Shown in pieces: positions 39,284-48,905 of a DNA stretch of 64,000 nucleotides. The position numbers and the translations under genes are program-made. The stretch is from JADJPG01 sp964491875 (lineage in GTDB: Bacteria; Verrucomicrobiota; Verrucomicrobiia; Limisphaerales; JADJPG01): assembly GCA_964491875.1 (NCBI GenBank), contig CAZBIC010000024.1, forward strand, positions 1 through 64,000, written 5' to 3'. The notes under the pieces were generated by a model. That model searched no databases. It worked only from the letters and a program-made list of their open reading frames with translations, and had not been told where the DNA came from. How positions within the stretch are numbered: the stretch's first letter is position 1; every line of letters begins with the position of its first letter.

Positions 39284-40363
39284 TCAGCGCTGTACGCGCG
39301 CGTTGCCCTTCCAGATGCTCCAGACCTGTTCTTCGTCCGCCGGTTGGCCGTAGTCGTAGAGGCTCGTGGTCGCGAGCGCGCCGGTGGCCCAGCCGAACTG
39401 GATCCACTTCTCCGGTTCCCAGCCCTTGAGAATGCCGTAGAGCAGACCGCCGACGAATCCGTCGCCGCCGCCGATGCGGTCCAGGACGGTGATTGAGCGC
39501 GGCTCGACGACATGCCACTGATCGCCAGCCAGCATGATGGCGCCCCAGTGATGATGATTAGTGTTCTCGACTTCGCGGAGCGTAGTGCCGTAGGTCTGCG
39601 CGTGCGGATACGCCTTCTTCACGCGGTTGATCATTTCCTTGAAGCCTTCGATCTGCGCCTTGATGTCCTTGCCGCCGGCATCGGGGCCTTTCACGCCGAG
39701 GCAGAGCTGGAAGTCTTCTTCGTTGCCCACGAGGATGTCCGAGACGCTGGCGATTTCGGCGAAGATGGCGCTGAGTTCCTTCTCGCGGCCTTTCCAGAAA
39801 GTGGCGCGGTAGTTCAGATCGAAGGAAATCTTCGTGCCGTGTTTCTTCGCGGCGCGGGCGAGTTCGAGGCAGAACTGGCTGGTCTCGGGCGAGAGCGCGC
39901 CAACGAGGCCGGAGAGGTGAACGATCTGCACGCCTTCCTTGGCGAAGATGCGGTCGAGATCGAAATCCTTCACGTTGAGCGTGCGGCCGACTTCACCGGC
40001 GCGGTCGTTCCAGACGCGCGGTCCGCGGGAGCCGTAGCCGCTGTCGGCGATGTTAATCTGGTGGCGATAACCCCACGGGCCGCCCTGCGGCACTTCTGCG
40101 CCTTCGTAGTCCATGTGACGCGCGCGGAGGCTGTCCTTAATCATCTGGGCGATGGGACTGCCCTTGACGAAGGTGGTGAGCACCTTGACCGGAAGGCCGA
40201 GGTAAGCGGCGACGGCGGCGACGTTGGTCTCGGCGCTGGTCACCTGCACCATGAAGGAGCCGGCGGTATGCACGGGTCCGCCATTGGGCGGCGTGAGGCG
40301 GAGTCCCATGCTCGTGGGCACGATCAAAGCGTATTTACAGTTCTGTTTGAGTTCAATTTTCAT
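39284..40363 (-). CDS. kdgK: PfkB-family sugar kinase, probable 2-keto-3-deoxygluconate kinase
   Basis: The 359-residue cytoplasmic enzyme starts at the ATG at 40363 (MKIELKQNCKYALIVPTSMG). The ribokinase-type fold shows the N-terminal GG-x-VHTAGSF segment and the C-terminal PfkB signature DRIGGGDGFVGGLLYG with catalytic base Asp301. KDLN-like SFDLNYRATFWK and VGNEEDF match KDG kinases, which phosphorylate 2-keto-3-deoxygluconate from pectin, alginate or hexuronate breakdown. KDG aldolase is not in the window, so the assignment relies on sequence signatures. It is divergent from the DUF1549/DUF1553 block. Confidence 0.82.
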   Translation of the reverse strand: MKIELKQNCKYALIVPTSMGLRLTPPNGGPVHTAGSFMVQVTSAETNVAAVAAYLGLPVKVLTTFVKGSPIAQMIKDSLRARHMDYEGAEVPQGGPWGYRHQINIADSGYGSRGPRVWNDRAGEVGRTLNVKDFDLDRIFAKEGVQIVHLSGLVGALSPETSQFCLELARAAKKHGTKISFDLNYRATFWKGREKELSAIFAEIASVSDILVGNEEDFQLCLGVKGPDAGGKDIKAQIEGFKEMINRVKKAYPHAQTYGTTLREVENTNHHHWGAIMLAGDQWHVVEPRSITVLDRIGGGDGFVGGLLYGILKGWEPEKWIQFGWATGALATTSLYDYGQPADEEQVWSIWKGNARVQR

Positions 40364-40576
40364 AAATGGTCCCGCCGTCGTTACACTGTGGGTGGTACAA
40401 AACAAGTGAGAAATCATCCGCAGGCGTGGCTTGCATGGTGTCGCGAATCCATGGAGTCAAGAAATCTGACGGCAATCGGGATTGAACTCGCGTGTCGCTG
40501 GGAGAACTGAGGTTCCGTGAAGCGAATTTGGTTCAACGCCGTCAGTAAGAGGACTACGCTCCCAAGCGAACCACGA
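40364..40576. other. Divergent intergenic region, kdgK versus the DUF1549/DUF1553 block
   Basis: These 213 bases must carry the promoters for kdgK and the seven-gene block. Bases 40511-40540 contain tgaagcgaatttggt, which is nearly repeated upstream of the DUF1501 gene at 48941. I see no convincing -35/-10 pair or dyad operator. Confidence 0.3.
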
Positions 40577-43546
40577 ATGAACCATCGGCTACTCAAAGCA
40601 GTGCTGGCGATCGCGCTTTTGGCGGTGGCTATTCCTGCGCGAAGCGAATCTCCGGCCGCACCCGACAAGAAGTTCAATCTCGAAGAGCGCAAACAGAAAC
40701 AAGCGTGGCTCTGGGAAGCGCCGCGAAAGCAGAAAGTCCCGACGGTCAAGGACACGCGCTGGCCGCTCGCTCCGGAGGATCGGTTCATCCTGCAGAAACT
40801 CGAACAAGCCGGTCTCTCACCGGCAGCTCGCGCCGATGACCGCACTTGGCTGCGCCGCGTGCACTTTGTTATCACCGGCCTGCCGCCGAGCTTGGAGGAG
40901 ATTCGGGCGTTCTTGTCGGACACCAAACCCGGCGCGCGCGAACGCGTGGTGGACCGATTGCTCGCCTCGCCGCACTTTGGCGAGCGGTGGGCACGGCACT
41001 GGATGGACCTGATGCGCTACGCGGAATCGCGTGGCCACGAGGGCGACTACATCATCGCCAACGCCTGGCATTATCGTGATTACCTCATCCGCGCGTTTAA
41101 CGAAGACGTGCCATACGACCAGTTCCTGATGGAACATCTCGCCGGCGATTTGCTGCCGAAGCCGCGCCTGCGTTCGGGCACGGACATTAATGAATCCGTC
41201 CTCGCCACTGGCTGGGCGTATCTCGGTGAAGAGAACCATTCGCCCGTGGACATCCGCCTCGACGAATGCGAGCGCATTGACAACAAGGTGGATGTCTTCA
41301 GCAAGACCTTCCTCGGTCTCACGATCTCCTGCGCCCGCTGCCACGACCACAAGTTCGATCCCATCCGCGCTCAGGATTACTACGCGATGAGCGGCTTCTT
41401 CCTCGGCTCCAGCTTCCGGCAGGCGCGCTTTGAATCGATGGAGAATAATCGCGCGATGGCGAAGGAGTTGGCGACGTTGCGCGAACGCTTCACGCCGAAA
41501 CTGGCGAAAGCTGTGGCGGCGGCGAACGAGCCTGGCATCAGGCGCGTCGCGGACTACGTGCGGGCCGCGCAATCTCCGGAGCGCCCAGAGTCGCTCGACT
41601 CGAAGCGACTCGAACTGTGGTCCGCGCAACTGCGCGAGGCAGGCACAAACGCAACGCATCCGCTGCACTCGTTCATGAGTAGGAGTCGAGGTAACGAGAC
41701 TCAAACTTCTTCCGAGAGTAATGAGAGTCTCCTGACCTCGACTCCTAGCGAGAAGGTCATTGCCGACTTCACCCGACCCAGTCAGCAGCCGTGGAAGGTC
41801 GATGGCGAAGCGTTCGGTTCCGGGCCGCTCGCGCTCGGTGACATCATCCTTCGTACCAACCCGACCAATCCGATCATGCGCGTGATGCCCTACGGCGCAG
41901 CGCGGCGCGATTTGTTCTGGGCGGGTCTCAAGACCACGGCGGGAAACGAGAACGATTCCGGCCGGCTCGGCGCCACGGCGCGATCCGGTCAGATGCTCCG
42001 CACGCCCACGGTCACGCTTGGCGTTGGCAAGTTGCATTACCTGATTCGCGGCAAGACGCGCGTGTATGCGTCGGTCGATTCGCACTTGATGAACGAAGGT
42101 CCGTTGCACGGGCGGCTGGCGCAGGGCTTCGATGGTGGACTCGGCGCCCCGCGCTGGGTGACCCACGATCTAACGCCTTACAGCGCCCACCGCGTTCACG
42201 TGGAGTTCGGACCGGATGGTGCGAACGAATTGGAAGTGCTCGCAGTGGTCGAAGCTGCGGATCAACCGAAGTGGCTGCCCGTTGGTAGCGGCCGAGGTAA
42301 CGAGGCGGACGTCGCCGACGAAGTTCTGCGTGCGCTAACCGCAGCAAACAAATCGCTGAGTCGCGGTGCGTTAAAGGATGCGACCGAAGCCTCGCTGGCG
42401 AACTGGCTCGTGCAGAACCCGCACTTGTTCCGCGACGGGCCGGACGCGAAGACCGTGCGGATCGCGCAGGAATTCCTCGCCGCCCAAAGCAACATCGCGT
42501 CGCGCGTGCGCTGGGAATCGCGCACCGCCATCGCGCTCTTCGATGGCACGGGCGTGGATGAAAACGTTCTGCTTCGCGGCAAGCCATTCAAGCCGGGCGA
42601 TCTCTCGCCGCGCAGCCTGCCGGTGGCCTTCGCGGCGGCAAAACCAATCACGACCAGCGCCACGAGTGGTCGCTACGAGCTGGCGCGCCAACTGGTCGCT
42701 CCGTCAAACCCGCTCGTCGCCCGAACGGCGGTGAATCGCGTCTGGCACCACATCTTCGGACGCGGCATCGTGCCGACGGTGGACAACTTTGGCGCGCTCG
42801 GTGAACGCCCGACGCATCCCGAGTTGCTCGACCATCTCGCGTGGCAGTTCATGCACGAGGACGACTGGTCGCTGAAGCGGCTCATCAAGCGCCTCGTGCT
42901 CACGCAAACCTTCGCGATGAGCAGTCGCGCTGGCGATGCGCGCGCCGAGGAGGTTGATCCGGCAAACACGCTGCTCCACCGCATGACCGTCCGTCGCCTC
43001 GAAGGCGAAGTCATCCGCGACGCGTTGCTGAAAGTCTCCGGCCGGTTCAATCCGCAGGTGGGCGGGCCGCCCATCACGGTTCATCTTACGGAGTTTCTCG
43101 TGGGCCGCGGTCGGCCGGACAAGAGCGGGCCGCTCGATGGCGACGGTCGCCGCAGCATTTACACCGCGATGCGCCGTAACTTTCTGCCGACGCTGATGCA
43201 GACCTTCGACATGCCCACGCCGTTCAGCACCGTCGGCAAGCGGAACGTCACGAATGTCCCCGCGCAATCGCTCGCGCTGATGAACGACGCGTTGTTCCAT
43301 CAGCAGGCGCGTGTTTGGGCGGAGCGACTCCTGCGCGAGCAACCGAAGGCAGACGCCACGGCGCGGGTGCGCTGGCTGTTCGAATCCGCCTACGGTCGGC
43401 TGCCGAGCGACGGCGAAGTCAGCGCCTGCGTGGAATCTCTCGGTGAACTCCGCGCGCTGCAGCCCGGCGACGCCGCGGAAGTCGACACGTGGACCGACCT
43501 TTGCCACGCGTTGCTCAACGCGAATGACTTCATCTACGTGAAATGA
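40577..43546 (+). CDS. DUF1549/DUF1553 protein without the N-terminal PSCyt1 domain (pair 1)
   Basis: The 989-residue exported protein starts at the ATG at 40577 (MNHRLLKAVLAIALLAVAIPARS). A GTG 20 codons upstream at 40517 keeps the frame but would spoil the signal peptide. DUF1549 (PSCyt2) spans about 75-275 with the haem-type CARCHDH motif (Cys252, Cys255, His256), preceded by PYDQFLMEHLAGDLLP. DUF1553 (PSD1) occupies about 700-985 and includes VARTAVNRVWHHIFGRGIV and NVPAQSLALMNDALF. Between them is a beta-rich insert (about 390-590, GKTRVYASVDSH ... HVEFGPDGANELEVLAVVEA) and an in-frame palindromic repeat (about 368-391). These proteins occur throughout Planctomycetota and Verrucomicrobiota; their reaction is not established. 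The stop overlaps the next start as ATGA. Confidence 0.9.
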   Translation: MNHRLLKAVLAIALLAVAIPARSESPAAPDKKFNLEERKQKQAWLWEAPRKQKVPTVKDTRWPLAPEDRFILQKLEQAGLSPAARADDRTWLRRVHFVITGLPPSLEEIRAFLSDTKPGARERVVDRLLASPHFGERWARHWMDLMRYAESRGHEGDYIIANAWHYRDYLIRAFNEDVPYDQFLMEHLAGDLLPKPRLRSGTDINESVLATGWAYLGEENHSPVDIRLDECERIDNKVDVFSKTFLGLTISCARCHDHKFDPIRAQDYYAMSGFFLGSSFRQARFESMENNRAMAKELATLRERFTPKLAKAVAAANEPGIRRVADYVRAAQSPERPESLDSKRLELWSAQLREAGTNATHPLHSFMSRSRGNETQTSSESNESLLTSTPSEKVIADFTRPSQQPWKVDGEAFGSGPLALGDIILRTNPTNPIMRVMPYGAARRDLFWAGLKTTAGNENDSGRLGATARSGQMLRTPTVTLGVGKLHYLIRGKTRVYASVDSHLMNEGPLHGRLAQGFDGGLGAPRWVTHDLTPYSAHRVHVEFGPDGANELEVLAVVEAADQPKWLPVGSGRGNEADVADEVLRALTAANKSLSRGALKDATEASLANWLVQNPHLFRDGPDAKTVRIAQEFLAAQSNIASRVRWESRTAIALFDGTGVDENVLLRGKPFKPGDLSPRSLPVAFAAAKPITTSATSGRYELARQLVAPSNPLVARTAVNRVWHHIFGRGIVPTVDNFGALGERPTHPELLDHLAWQFMHEDDWSLKRLIKRLVLTQTFAMSSRAGDARAEEVDPANTLLHRMTVRRLEGEVIRDALLKVSGRFNPQVGGPPITVHLTEFLVGRGRPDKSGPLDGDGRRSIYTAMRRNFLPTLMQTFDMPTPFSTVGKRNVTNVPAQSLALMNDALFHQQARVWAERLLREQPKADATARVRWLFESAYGRLPSDGEVSACVESLGELRALQPGDAAEVDTWTDLCHALLNANDFIYVK
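41680..41747 (+). repeat. In-frame palindromic element in the DUF1549/DUF1553 gene
   Basis: Two 23-base arms (41680-41702 and 41725-41747) are reverse complements at 20 of 23 positions. A 13-bp outer stem (aggagtcgaggt core) and a 7-bp inner stem flank 3 mismatches, and the loop is 22 bases. The 68-base hairpin encodes a Ser/Thr/Asn-rich stretch (SRSRGNETQTSSESNESLL) at the boundary between domains. Equivalent positions in the two other DUF1549/DUF1553 proteins of this window carry nothing similar. Confidence 0.7.
42286..42308 (+). repeat. Partial copy of the palindromic arm, 580 bases downstream in the same gene
   Basis: tagcggccgaggtaacgagg at 42286 matches the left arm at 41680 in 17 of 23 positions, including the uninterrupted 12-mer cgaggtaacgag. 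Both encode RGNE. A second arm is not visible, so this may be a degenerate half-element. Confidence 0.45.
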
Positions 43547-45006
43547 ACCGCGCCCATCACAATCCTCTCTTCCTCGACCCGCGCATCAGCCGGCGCGAGA
43601 TGTTGCGCCGGGCGTCGAACGGTTTCGGCGCGCTTGCGCTGACCGGGTTGTTCGGCAGCGCGGCGTCCAGTGCGATGGGCGTTCAGACGGACGCAGCGAA
43701 CCGTCCGATGGCACCGAAGCCGTCGCACTTTCAGCCGCGCGCGAAGAGCGTGATCTTCCTCTTCATGGAAGGCGCGGTGTCGCAGGTGGACAGCTTCGAC
43801 TACAAGCCGATGCTGGAGAAGTATCACGGGCAGGATCCGCGCAAAGCCATCGGCAAGCTGGAGAAGACGCAGTTCGAGAGCATTGGCACCGTGCTGAAAT
43901 CGCCGTGGAAGTTCAAGCAACACGGCCAGAGCGGGCTGTGGATCAGCGACCTCTTCCCTCGCGTCGCCGAGCGCGCGGATGATCTGTGCGTGATTCGCTC
44001 GATGACGTCGCTCTTTCCCGAGCACACAAGCGCGAATTACTTCCTGCATAGCGGCAGCGGACTTCAGGGCCGTCCCAGCATGGGCGCGTGGGTGACGTAT
44101 GGCCTCGGCAGTTTGAATCGCGATCTGCCTGGCTACGTAGTGCTGAACGGCGGACAGATTCCCTCGGGCGGACTCGATACGTGGGGCAGCGGCTTCCTGC
44201 CGGCGGCGTATCAAGGCTCGTTGCTGCACGCGAAAGGCACGCCGCTTGCGAACGTGGTGCCGAGCGAGAAGAACGCGAAGGTGCAGGAAGCGAAGCGACG
44301 TCTCGTCGGCCGCCTGAACCAGCAGAGCCTCGAAGACTCGGGCAAAGTGGACGCGCTCGAATCCGCCATCGCGAACTACGAACTCGCGGCGCGCATGCAG
44401 GTGGCGATTCCGGACCTGATGGACCTGACTGGCGAGAGCGAGGCGACGAAGCAGCTTTACGGTCTCGACGCCGCTTACGAGCACACGCGCACCTACGCCC
44501 GCGAATGCATCATTGCGCGCCGGTTGGTGGAGCGCGGCGTGCGTTTCGTGGAACTGACGATCCCGATGGTGGACGGTTACCAGCGCTGGGACGCGCACGG
44601 TGGCTTGGTGAAGAATCACGGGGACAACGCGCGCGCCATCGACCAACCGATTGCCGCGTTGCTCATCGATTTGAAGCAACGCGGTCTGCTCGACGAAACG
44701 TTGGTCGTCTGGGCCGGTGAGTTTGGTCGCACGCCGTTTGCACAAGGCAGCGACGGTCGCGACCACAACGAATTCGGCTTCAGCGTGTGGATGGCCGGCG
44801 GCGGCGTGCGCGGCGGTATGGCTTACGGCGAGACGGACGAATGGGGCTACAAGTCCACGGTCGACAAACTCGAGATGCACGATCTCCACGCGACGATCCT
44901 GCACCTGATGGGCATGGATCACGAGAAGTTGACCTACCGCTTCGGTGGACGGGACTTCCGGCTGACGGATGTCAGCGGACATGTGGTGAGGGACGTTTTG
45001 GCGTGA
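43543..45006 (+). CDS. DUF1501 protein, Tat-exported (partner of pair 1)
   Basis: The 487-residue protein has a twin-arginine signal (SRREMLRRASNGFGALAL) near residue 19. The body is the DUF1501 family, an alkaline-phosphatase/sulfatase-like fold: SVIFLFMEGAVSQVDSFDYK, GLWISDLFPRVAERADDLCV, RYELAARM-like NYELAARMQV and GEFGRTPFAQG near the C-terminus, followed by GRDHNEFGFSVWMAGGG. DUF1501 genes typically follow DUF1553 genes. Its start overlaps the stop of the preceding gene by 4 bases, so the two are translationally coupled. The Tat signal suggests it folds in the cytoplasm, perhaps with a cofactor, before export. The activity is unknown. Confidence 0.9.
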   Translation: MNRAHHNPLFLDPRISRREMLRRASNGFGALALTGLFGSAASSAMGVQTDAANRPMAPKPSHFQPRAKSVIFLFMEGAVSQVDSFDYKPMLEKYHGQDPRKAIGKLEKTQFESIGTVLKSPWKFKQHGQSGLWISDLFPRVAERADDLCVIRSMTSLFPEHTSANYFLHSGSGLQGRPSMGAWVTYGLGSLNRDLPGYVVLNGGQIPSGGLDTWGSGFLPAAYQGSLLHAKGTPLANVVPSEKNAKVQEAKRRLVGRLNQQSLEDSGKVDALESAIANYELAARMQVAIPDLMDLTGESEATKQLYGLDAAYEHTRTYARECIIARRLVERGVRFVELTIPMVDGYQRWDAHGGLVKNHGDNARAIDQPIAALLIDLKQRGLLDETLVVWAGEFGRTPFAQGSDGRDHNEFGFSVWMAGGGVRGGMAYGETDEWGYKSTVDKLEMHDLHATILHLMGMDHEKLTYRFGGRDFRLTDVSGHVVRDVLA

Positions 45007-45013
45007 ACTGAAG

Positions 45014-48000
45014 ATGCAAGGTTGTCGCAAAAGCTTTTGGAGTTTGAGCCCTCGGCGATGGGTCGGGCTGCTTGTATGGATCGGCGTGGTGGCCTTCGGC
45101 CGCGACATGCGCGCTGCGTCCGCGAACGACGCTGCCTCCCACACGGCGATGCGATTGCTGAAGGCGGAATGTATCTCCTGTCACAACGGCGAGAAGCACA
45201 AGGGCGGATTGGTGCTCAGCTCCCGTGAGCGGATGTTGGAGGGCGGCGACAGCGGGGTGGTGGTGGTCCCCGGGAAGCCGGACGCGAGTCTGCTGGTGAA
45301 GTTGCTGGCCAAGGACGCCGACCCGCACATGCCGCCGAAGAAGCAATTGGCCGATGCGCAGGTGAAGACATTGCGAGACTGGGTGAAGCGCGGCGCCAAT
45401 TGGAATGAAATGGCGTTGAGTGAGGAGGAGCCAGTGATGCCGGTGGCGCTGGTAAATTTGCCGGCGACTTACTCGCCGGTGCTCGCTCTCGTGCTTTCGC
45501 CGGACGGACAGCGGCTGGCGGTTGGTCGGGGCGGACGCGTGGTGTTGCATGATGTCGCGCAGACCAACTTCCCCATGATTGCAGAATGGCCGGCGCACCT
45601 CGATGCCGTGCAATCTCTGGCGTGGAGCCGGGATGGTCGCCATTTGGTTTCGGGCGCGTTTCGGCGCGTGGCGCTGTGGGATGCTGGAACGTTTCAGCTC
45701 ATTCGCGAATGGACGAACGGTCTCGCCGGCCGCATCTCGGCAGTGGAGTTCGTCGGCGATGCCGATCCGCGACTGTGGGTTGCCGACAGCATCGAAGGAC
45801 GCGGCGGTTACTTGCGGGTGTTCAGTGTCGGAGACGGCGCATTGGTCCGCTCCTGGCGCGCGCATGAGGATTCAGTGTTTGATCTGGACCTGAGCCGGGA
45901 CGGCGCGCAGTTGGTCACGGCAGGCGGAGACAAGTTGATCAAAATTTGGGACGTCGCGCAGATGAAGGAGTTGTCGCGGCTGGAAGGACACGCGGGTCAG
46001 GTGCTGGCGGTGGCGTTCAATACGAATGCGACTCAGGTGGTGAGCGGCGGCGCGGACAAGGAGCTGAAGGTGTGGGACGTGAAGACGCGCGAGAAGATCA
46101 TCGCGCTCGGTCGCCATACGGCGGCGGTGACGGCGGTGGCGTGGCCGGGTGAGGGCAAGACGGTCGCGGCGACGACGGACGGTGGCGCGGCGTTCACTTA
46201 CAAGAATCTCAAAGCGCACACAGGCGAGCAGAGCTCGGCGTCCGGTGATGAACGGCGGCTCGGTGAAGGTGGTGATGCACTCTTCAGCGTTGCGGTGGCG
46301 GCGGATGGGAAGCGGATTTTTGCGGGCGGTTTCGACGGAACCGTCAGCGTATGGAACGCGGAGGGCAAGCTCCAGACGCGGTTGCTGGCCGGAACGAACA
46401 GTAGCGCGCCGATGGTCGTTGCGGCGTCGGTGGCGCCGAAGAAGAGCGCACGAGCGAAATCTGATTTGCCCAAAGTGCAGCCGATCAGTCTGAAGGCCTC
46501 GGCGGTGGTGGGATTAAACGCGGAGCCCCGGAAGCTGGTGATTTCCGCAGATGCACCGACGCACGGGGTGTTGGTCACGGCGGCGACGGGGGATGGCTTT
46601 GAGTGGGACGTGACGGGCGAGGCGAAGTTTTCGGCCGAACGCGCTGCGCCGTTCGAGGTGACGGGTGCGGGCACGATTCGCGCGACCCGGTCTGGCGAAG
46701 GAAAGTTGCTCGTCAAGTTCAAGAATCGCGCGCTGGAGATTCCGGTTCGCGTGACGGGATTCGAGGCGACGAATGCGCCGGTGCCGGTGAGTTTCCTGCG
46801 TGACGTGTTACCGGCGCTGAGCCGGGCGGGTTGCAACGCGGGGCCGTGTCATGCCAAGCCGGAAGGTCAGGCGGGCTTCAAGCTGTCCGTGTTCTCGTAC
46901 GAACCGAAGGCGGATTACCACGAGATCATCCGCGAAAGCCGCGGTCGACGTATTTTTCCGGCGGCGCCGGAGGAGAGTCTGTTGTTGAAGAAGGCGACGA
47001 CGACCGTGCCGCACGAAGGCGGGCTGCGCTTCGAGAGGGATTCCGAGACTTACCAGTTGCTCGTCCGCTGGATGCGCGAAGGCATGACTTACTCGGTCAC
47101 GAACGAACCGGCTCTGCAACGCATCGAGGTGTTTCCTAAGAACCGGCGCTACAAGAAGTCGGCGACGCAGCGGTTGCTGGTGCAGGCACATTACTCGGAC
47201 GGCAGCGTGCGCGATGTGACGCGACTCGCGGCGTTCGAATCGAACGACAAGGAGATCGCGAAGGTCGACGAACTCGGCGTGATGACGCTCGGGAAACTGG
47301 CGGGGCAGGGCGTGATCGTGGCGCGTTACATGGGCTTCGTCGCGGATTCGCAGGTGCTGGTTCCGGCCGAGCGGCAATTGACGGAGGCGGATTTCGCCGC
47401 GTTGCCGAAGAACAATTTCATCGACGAGAAGGCGTATGAGAACTTTCGCCGGCTGGGTTTGCTGCCATCTGAGACCTGCACGGACGCCGAGTTCCTTCGT
47501 CGGGCGAAGCTGGATGCGATCGGGCTGATGCCGACGCCGGAGGAAGTGCGCGCGTTCCTGGACGACAAGTCGCCGGACAAACGCCGTCGGTTCATTGCCC
47601 AAGTGCTCGATGATCCGGCCTACGCGGATTACTGGGCGAACAAGTGGGCGGATTTGCTGCGGCCGAATCCGGATCGCGTGGGCGTGAAGAGCGTCTTCGT
47701 GCTCGATCAGTGGCTGCGCGAAAGTTTCCGACAGAACAAGCCGTACGACCAGTTCGTGCGCGAAATCCTCCTCGCCGAAGGTTCGAACCATCGGGATGGC
47801 CCGGCGGTGATTTATCGCGACCGCCGTGAGCCGCCGGAGCTGACGACGATGTTCACGCAGCTGTTTCTCGGCACGCGATTCGAGTGTGCGAAGTGCCATC
47901 ATCATCCGAACGAGAAGTGGAGCCAGGAGGACTTCTATCAATTCGCCGCTTACTTCGGTCCGGTGCGCCAGCGCGGCGATGGATTGTCGCCGCCAATCTC

Positions 48001-48898
48001 GGGTGGCAAGGAGACGTTCTACTTTTCGCCGACCGGCAAGAGCGTGAAACATCCCGTGACGGGCGAAGCGATGACGCCGCGTCCGCCGGAGGGAAGCGCG
48101 CCGGCTGTGACGGATGACCCTGACCCGCGCCGTTCGCTGGCGGACTGGCTGACTACGCCGGAGAATCCGTTCTTCGCCCGCGCGGCGGTGAACCGGGTCT
48201 GGGCGGTGTTTTTTGGCCGTGGGCTGGTGGAGCCGGTGGATGATTTCCGCATTTCGAATCCGTGCGTGAACCCGCCACTGCTGGATGCGCTGGCGGCGAA
48301 CTTCGCGGCGCACGGCTACGACTACAAGCATCTGATGCGAACCATCATGGAGTCGCGGTTGTATCAGCTCAGCTCGACGCCGAACGACAGCAACCTCGCC
48401 GACACGCGGAACTTCTCCCGCGCCTATCGTCGTCGACTGCCAGCGGAGGTGTTGATGGATGCGATCAATGATTTGACCGGCGTGTCGGATACATTTTCCG
48501 CGTTGCCCGCGGGTTCGCGAGCGACGCAGGCGTGGACCTACAAGATTGATTCGCAGTTGATGGATGCGTTCAGCCGGCCGAATCCCAGCAGCGACCCGCC
48601 GTGCGAACGCGACCAACAGATGAGCGTGGTGCAGTCGCTGCACCTGATGAATTCAAAGGCGCTGCAGGCCAAGTTGGGCAACAAGAACGGTCGCGCCAGC
48701 CAGCTCGCGGCGAGTTCCAAATCGCCGGAGGAGATCGTCACGGAGTTGTATTTGGCGACGCTGAGCCGCGTTCCAACGGAGGAGGAACTGAAGGCGGCCG
48801 TCGCGCCGTTCCACGCGGAGAAGGCATCCCGTCAGGCGGCAACGGAGGATGTGTTCTGGGCATTGCTAAACTCGGCGGAGTTCGTGTTTAATCATTGA
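45014..48898 (+). CDS. PSCyt1-WD40-Ig-like-DUF1549-DUF1553 protein (pair 2)
   Basis: The 1294-residue exported protein begins with a signal segment (about 15-35). PSCyt1 has the haem site CISCH (Cys53, Cys56, His57) and the HMPP motif. A WD40 propeller occupies about 140-475, with VLSPDGQRLAVG, SRDGRHLVSGA, SRDGAQLVTAGGDKLIKIWDV and GHAGQVLAVAFNTNATQVVSGGADKELKVWDV. Next come a linker (about 480-590) and a second Cys-type site CNAGPCH (Cys607, Cys612, His613), which has four rather than two spacer residues. A BIG2-like Ig domain (about 700-785) precedes DUF1549 (from about 793, CAKCHHHP with Cys958, Cys961 and His962) and DUF1553 (to the C-terminus). It follows the DUF1501 gene after 7 bases and is followed by another DUF1501 gene. 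Confidence 0.92.
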   Translation: MQGCRKSFWSLSPRRWVGLLVWIGVVAFGRDMRAASANDAASHTAMRLLKAECISCHNGEKHKGGLVLSSRERMLEGGDSGVVVVPGKPDASLLVKLLAKDADPHMPPKKQLADAQVKTLRDWVKRGANWNEMALSEEEPVMPVALVNLPATYSPVLALVLSPDGQRLAVGRGGRVVLHDVAQTNFPMIAEWPAHLDAVQSLAWSRDGRHLVSGAFRRVALWDAGTFQLIREWTNGLAGRISAVEFVGDADPRLWVADSIEGRGGYLRVFSVGDGALVRSWRAHEDSVFDLDLSRDGAQLVTAGGDKLIKIWDVAQMKELSRLEGHAGQVLAVAFNTNATQVVSGGADKELKVWDVKTREKIIALGRHTAAVTAVAWPGEGKTVAATTDGGAAFTYKNLKAHTGEQSSASGDERRLGEGGDALFSVAVAADGKRIFAGGFDGTVSVWNAEGKLQTRLLAGTNSSAPMVVAASVAPKKSARAKSDLPKVQPISLKASAVVGLNAEPRKLVISADAPTHGVLVTAATGDGFEWDVTGEAKFSAERAAPFEVTGAGTIRATRSGEGKLLVKFKNRALEIPVRVTGFEATNAPVPVSFLRDVLPALSRAGCNAGPCHAKPEGQAGFKLSVFSYEPKADYHEIIRESRGRRIFPAAPEESLLLKKATTTVPHEGGLRFERDSETYQLLVRWMREGMTYSVTNEPALQRIEVFPKNRRYKKSATQRLLVQAHYSDGSVRDVTRLAAFESNDKEIAKVDELGVMTLGKLAGQGVIVARYMGFVADSQVLVPAERQLTEADFAALPKNNFIDEKAYENFRRLGLLPSETCTDAEFLRRAKLDAIGLMPTPEEVRAFLDDKSPDKRRRFIAQVLDDPAYADYWANKWADLLRPNPDRVGVKSVFVLDQWLRESFRQNKPYDQFVREILLAEGSNHRDGPAVIYRDRREPPELTTMFTQLFLGTRFECAKCHHHPNEKWSQEDFYQFAAYFGPVRQRGDGLSPPISGGKETFYFSPTGKSVKHPVTGEAMTPRPPEGSAPAVTDDPDPRRSLADWLTTPENPFFARAAVNRVWAVFFGRGLVEPVDDFRISNPCVNPPLLDALAANFAAHGYDYKHLMRTIMESRLYQLSSTPNDSNLADTRNFSRAYRRRLPAEVLMDAINDLTGVSDTFSALPAGSRATQAWTYKIDSQLMDAFSRPNPSSDPPCERDQQMSVVQSLHLMNSKALQAKLGNKNGRASQLAASSKSPEEIVTELYLATLSRVPTEEELKAAVAPFHAEKASRQAATEDVFWALLNSAEFVFNH

Positions 48899-48905
48899 GA
48901 ACTCC

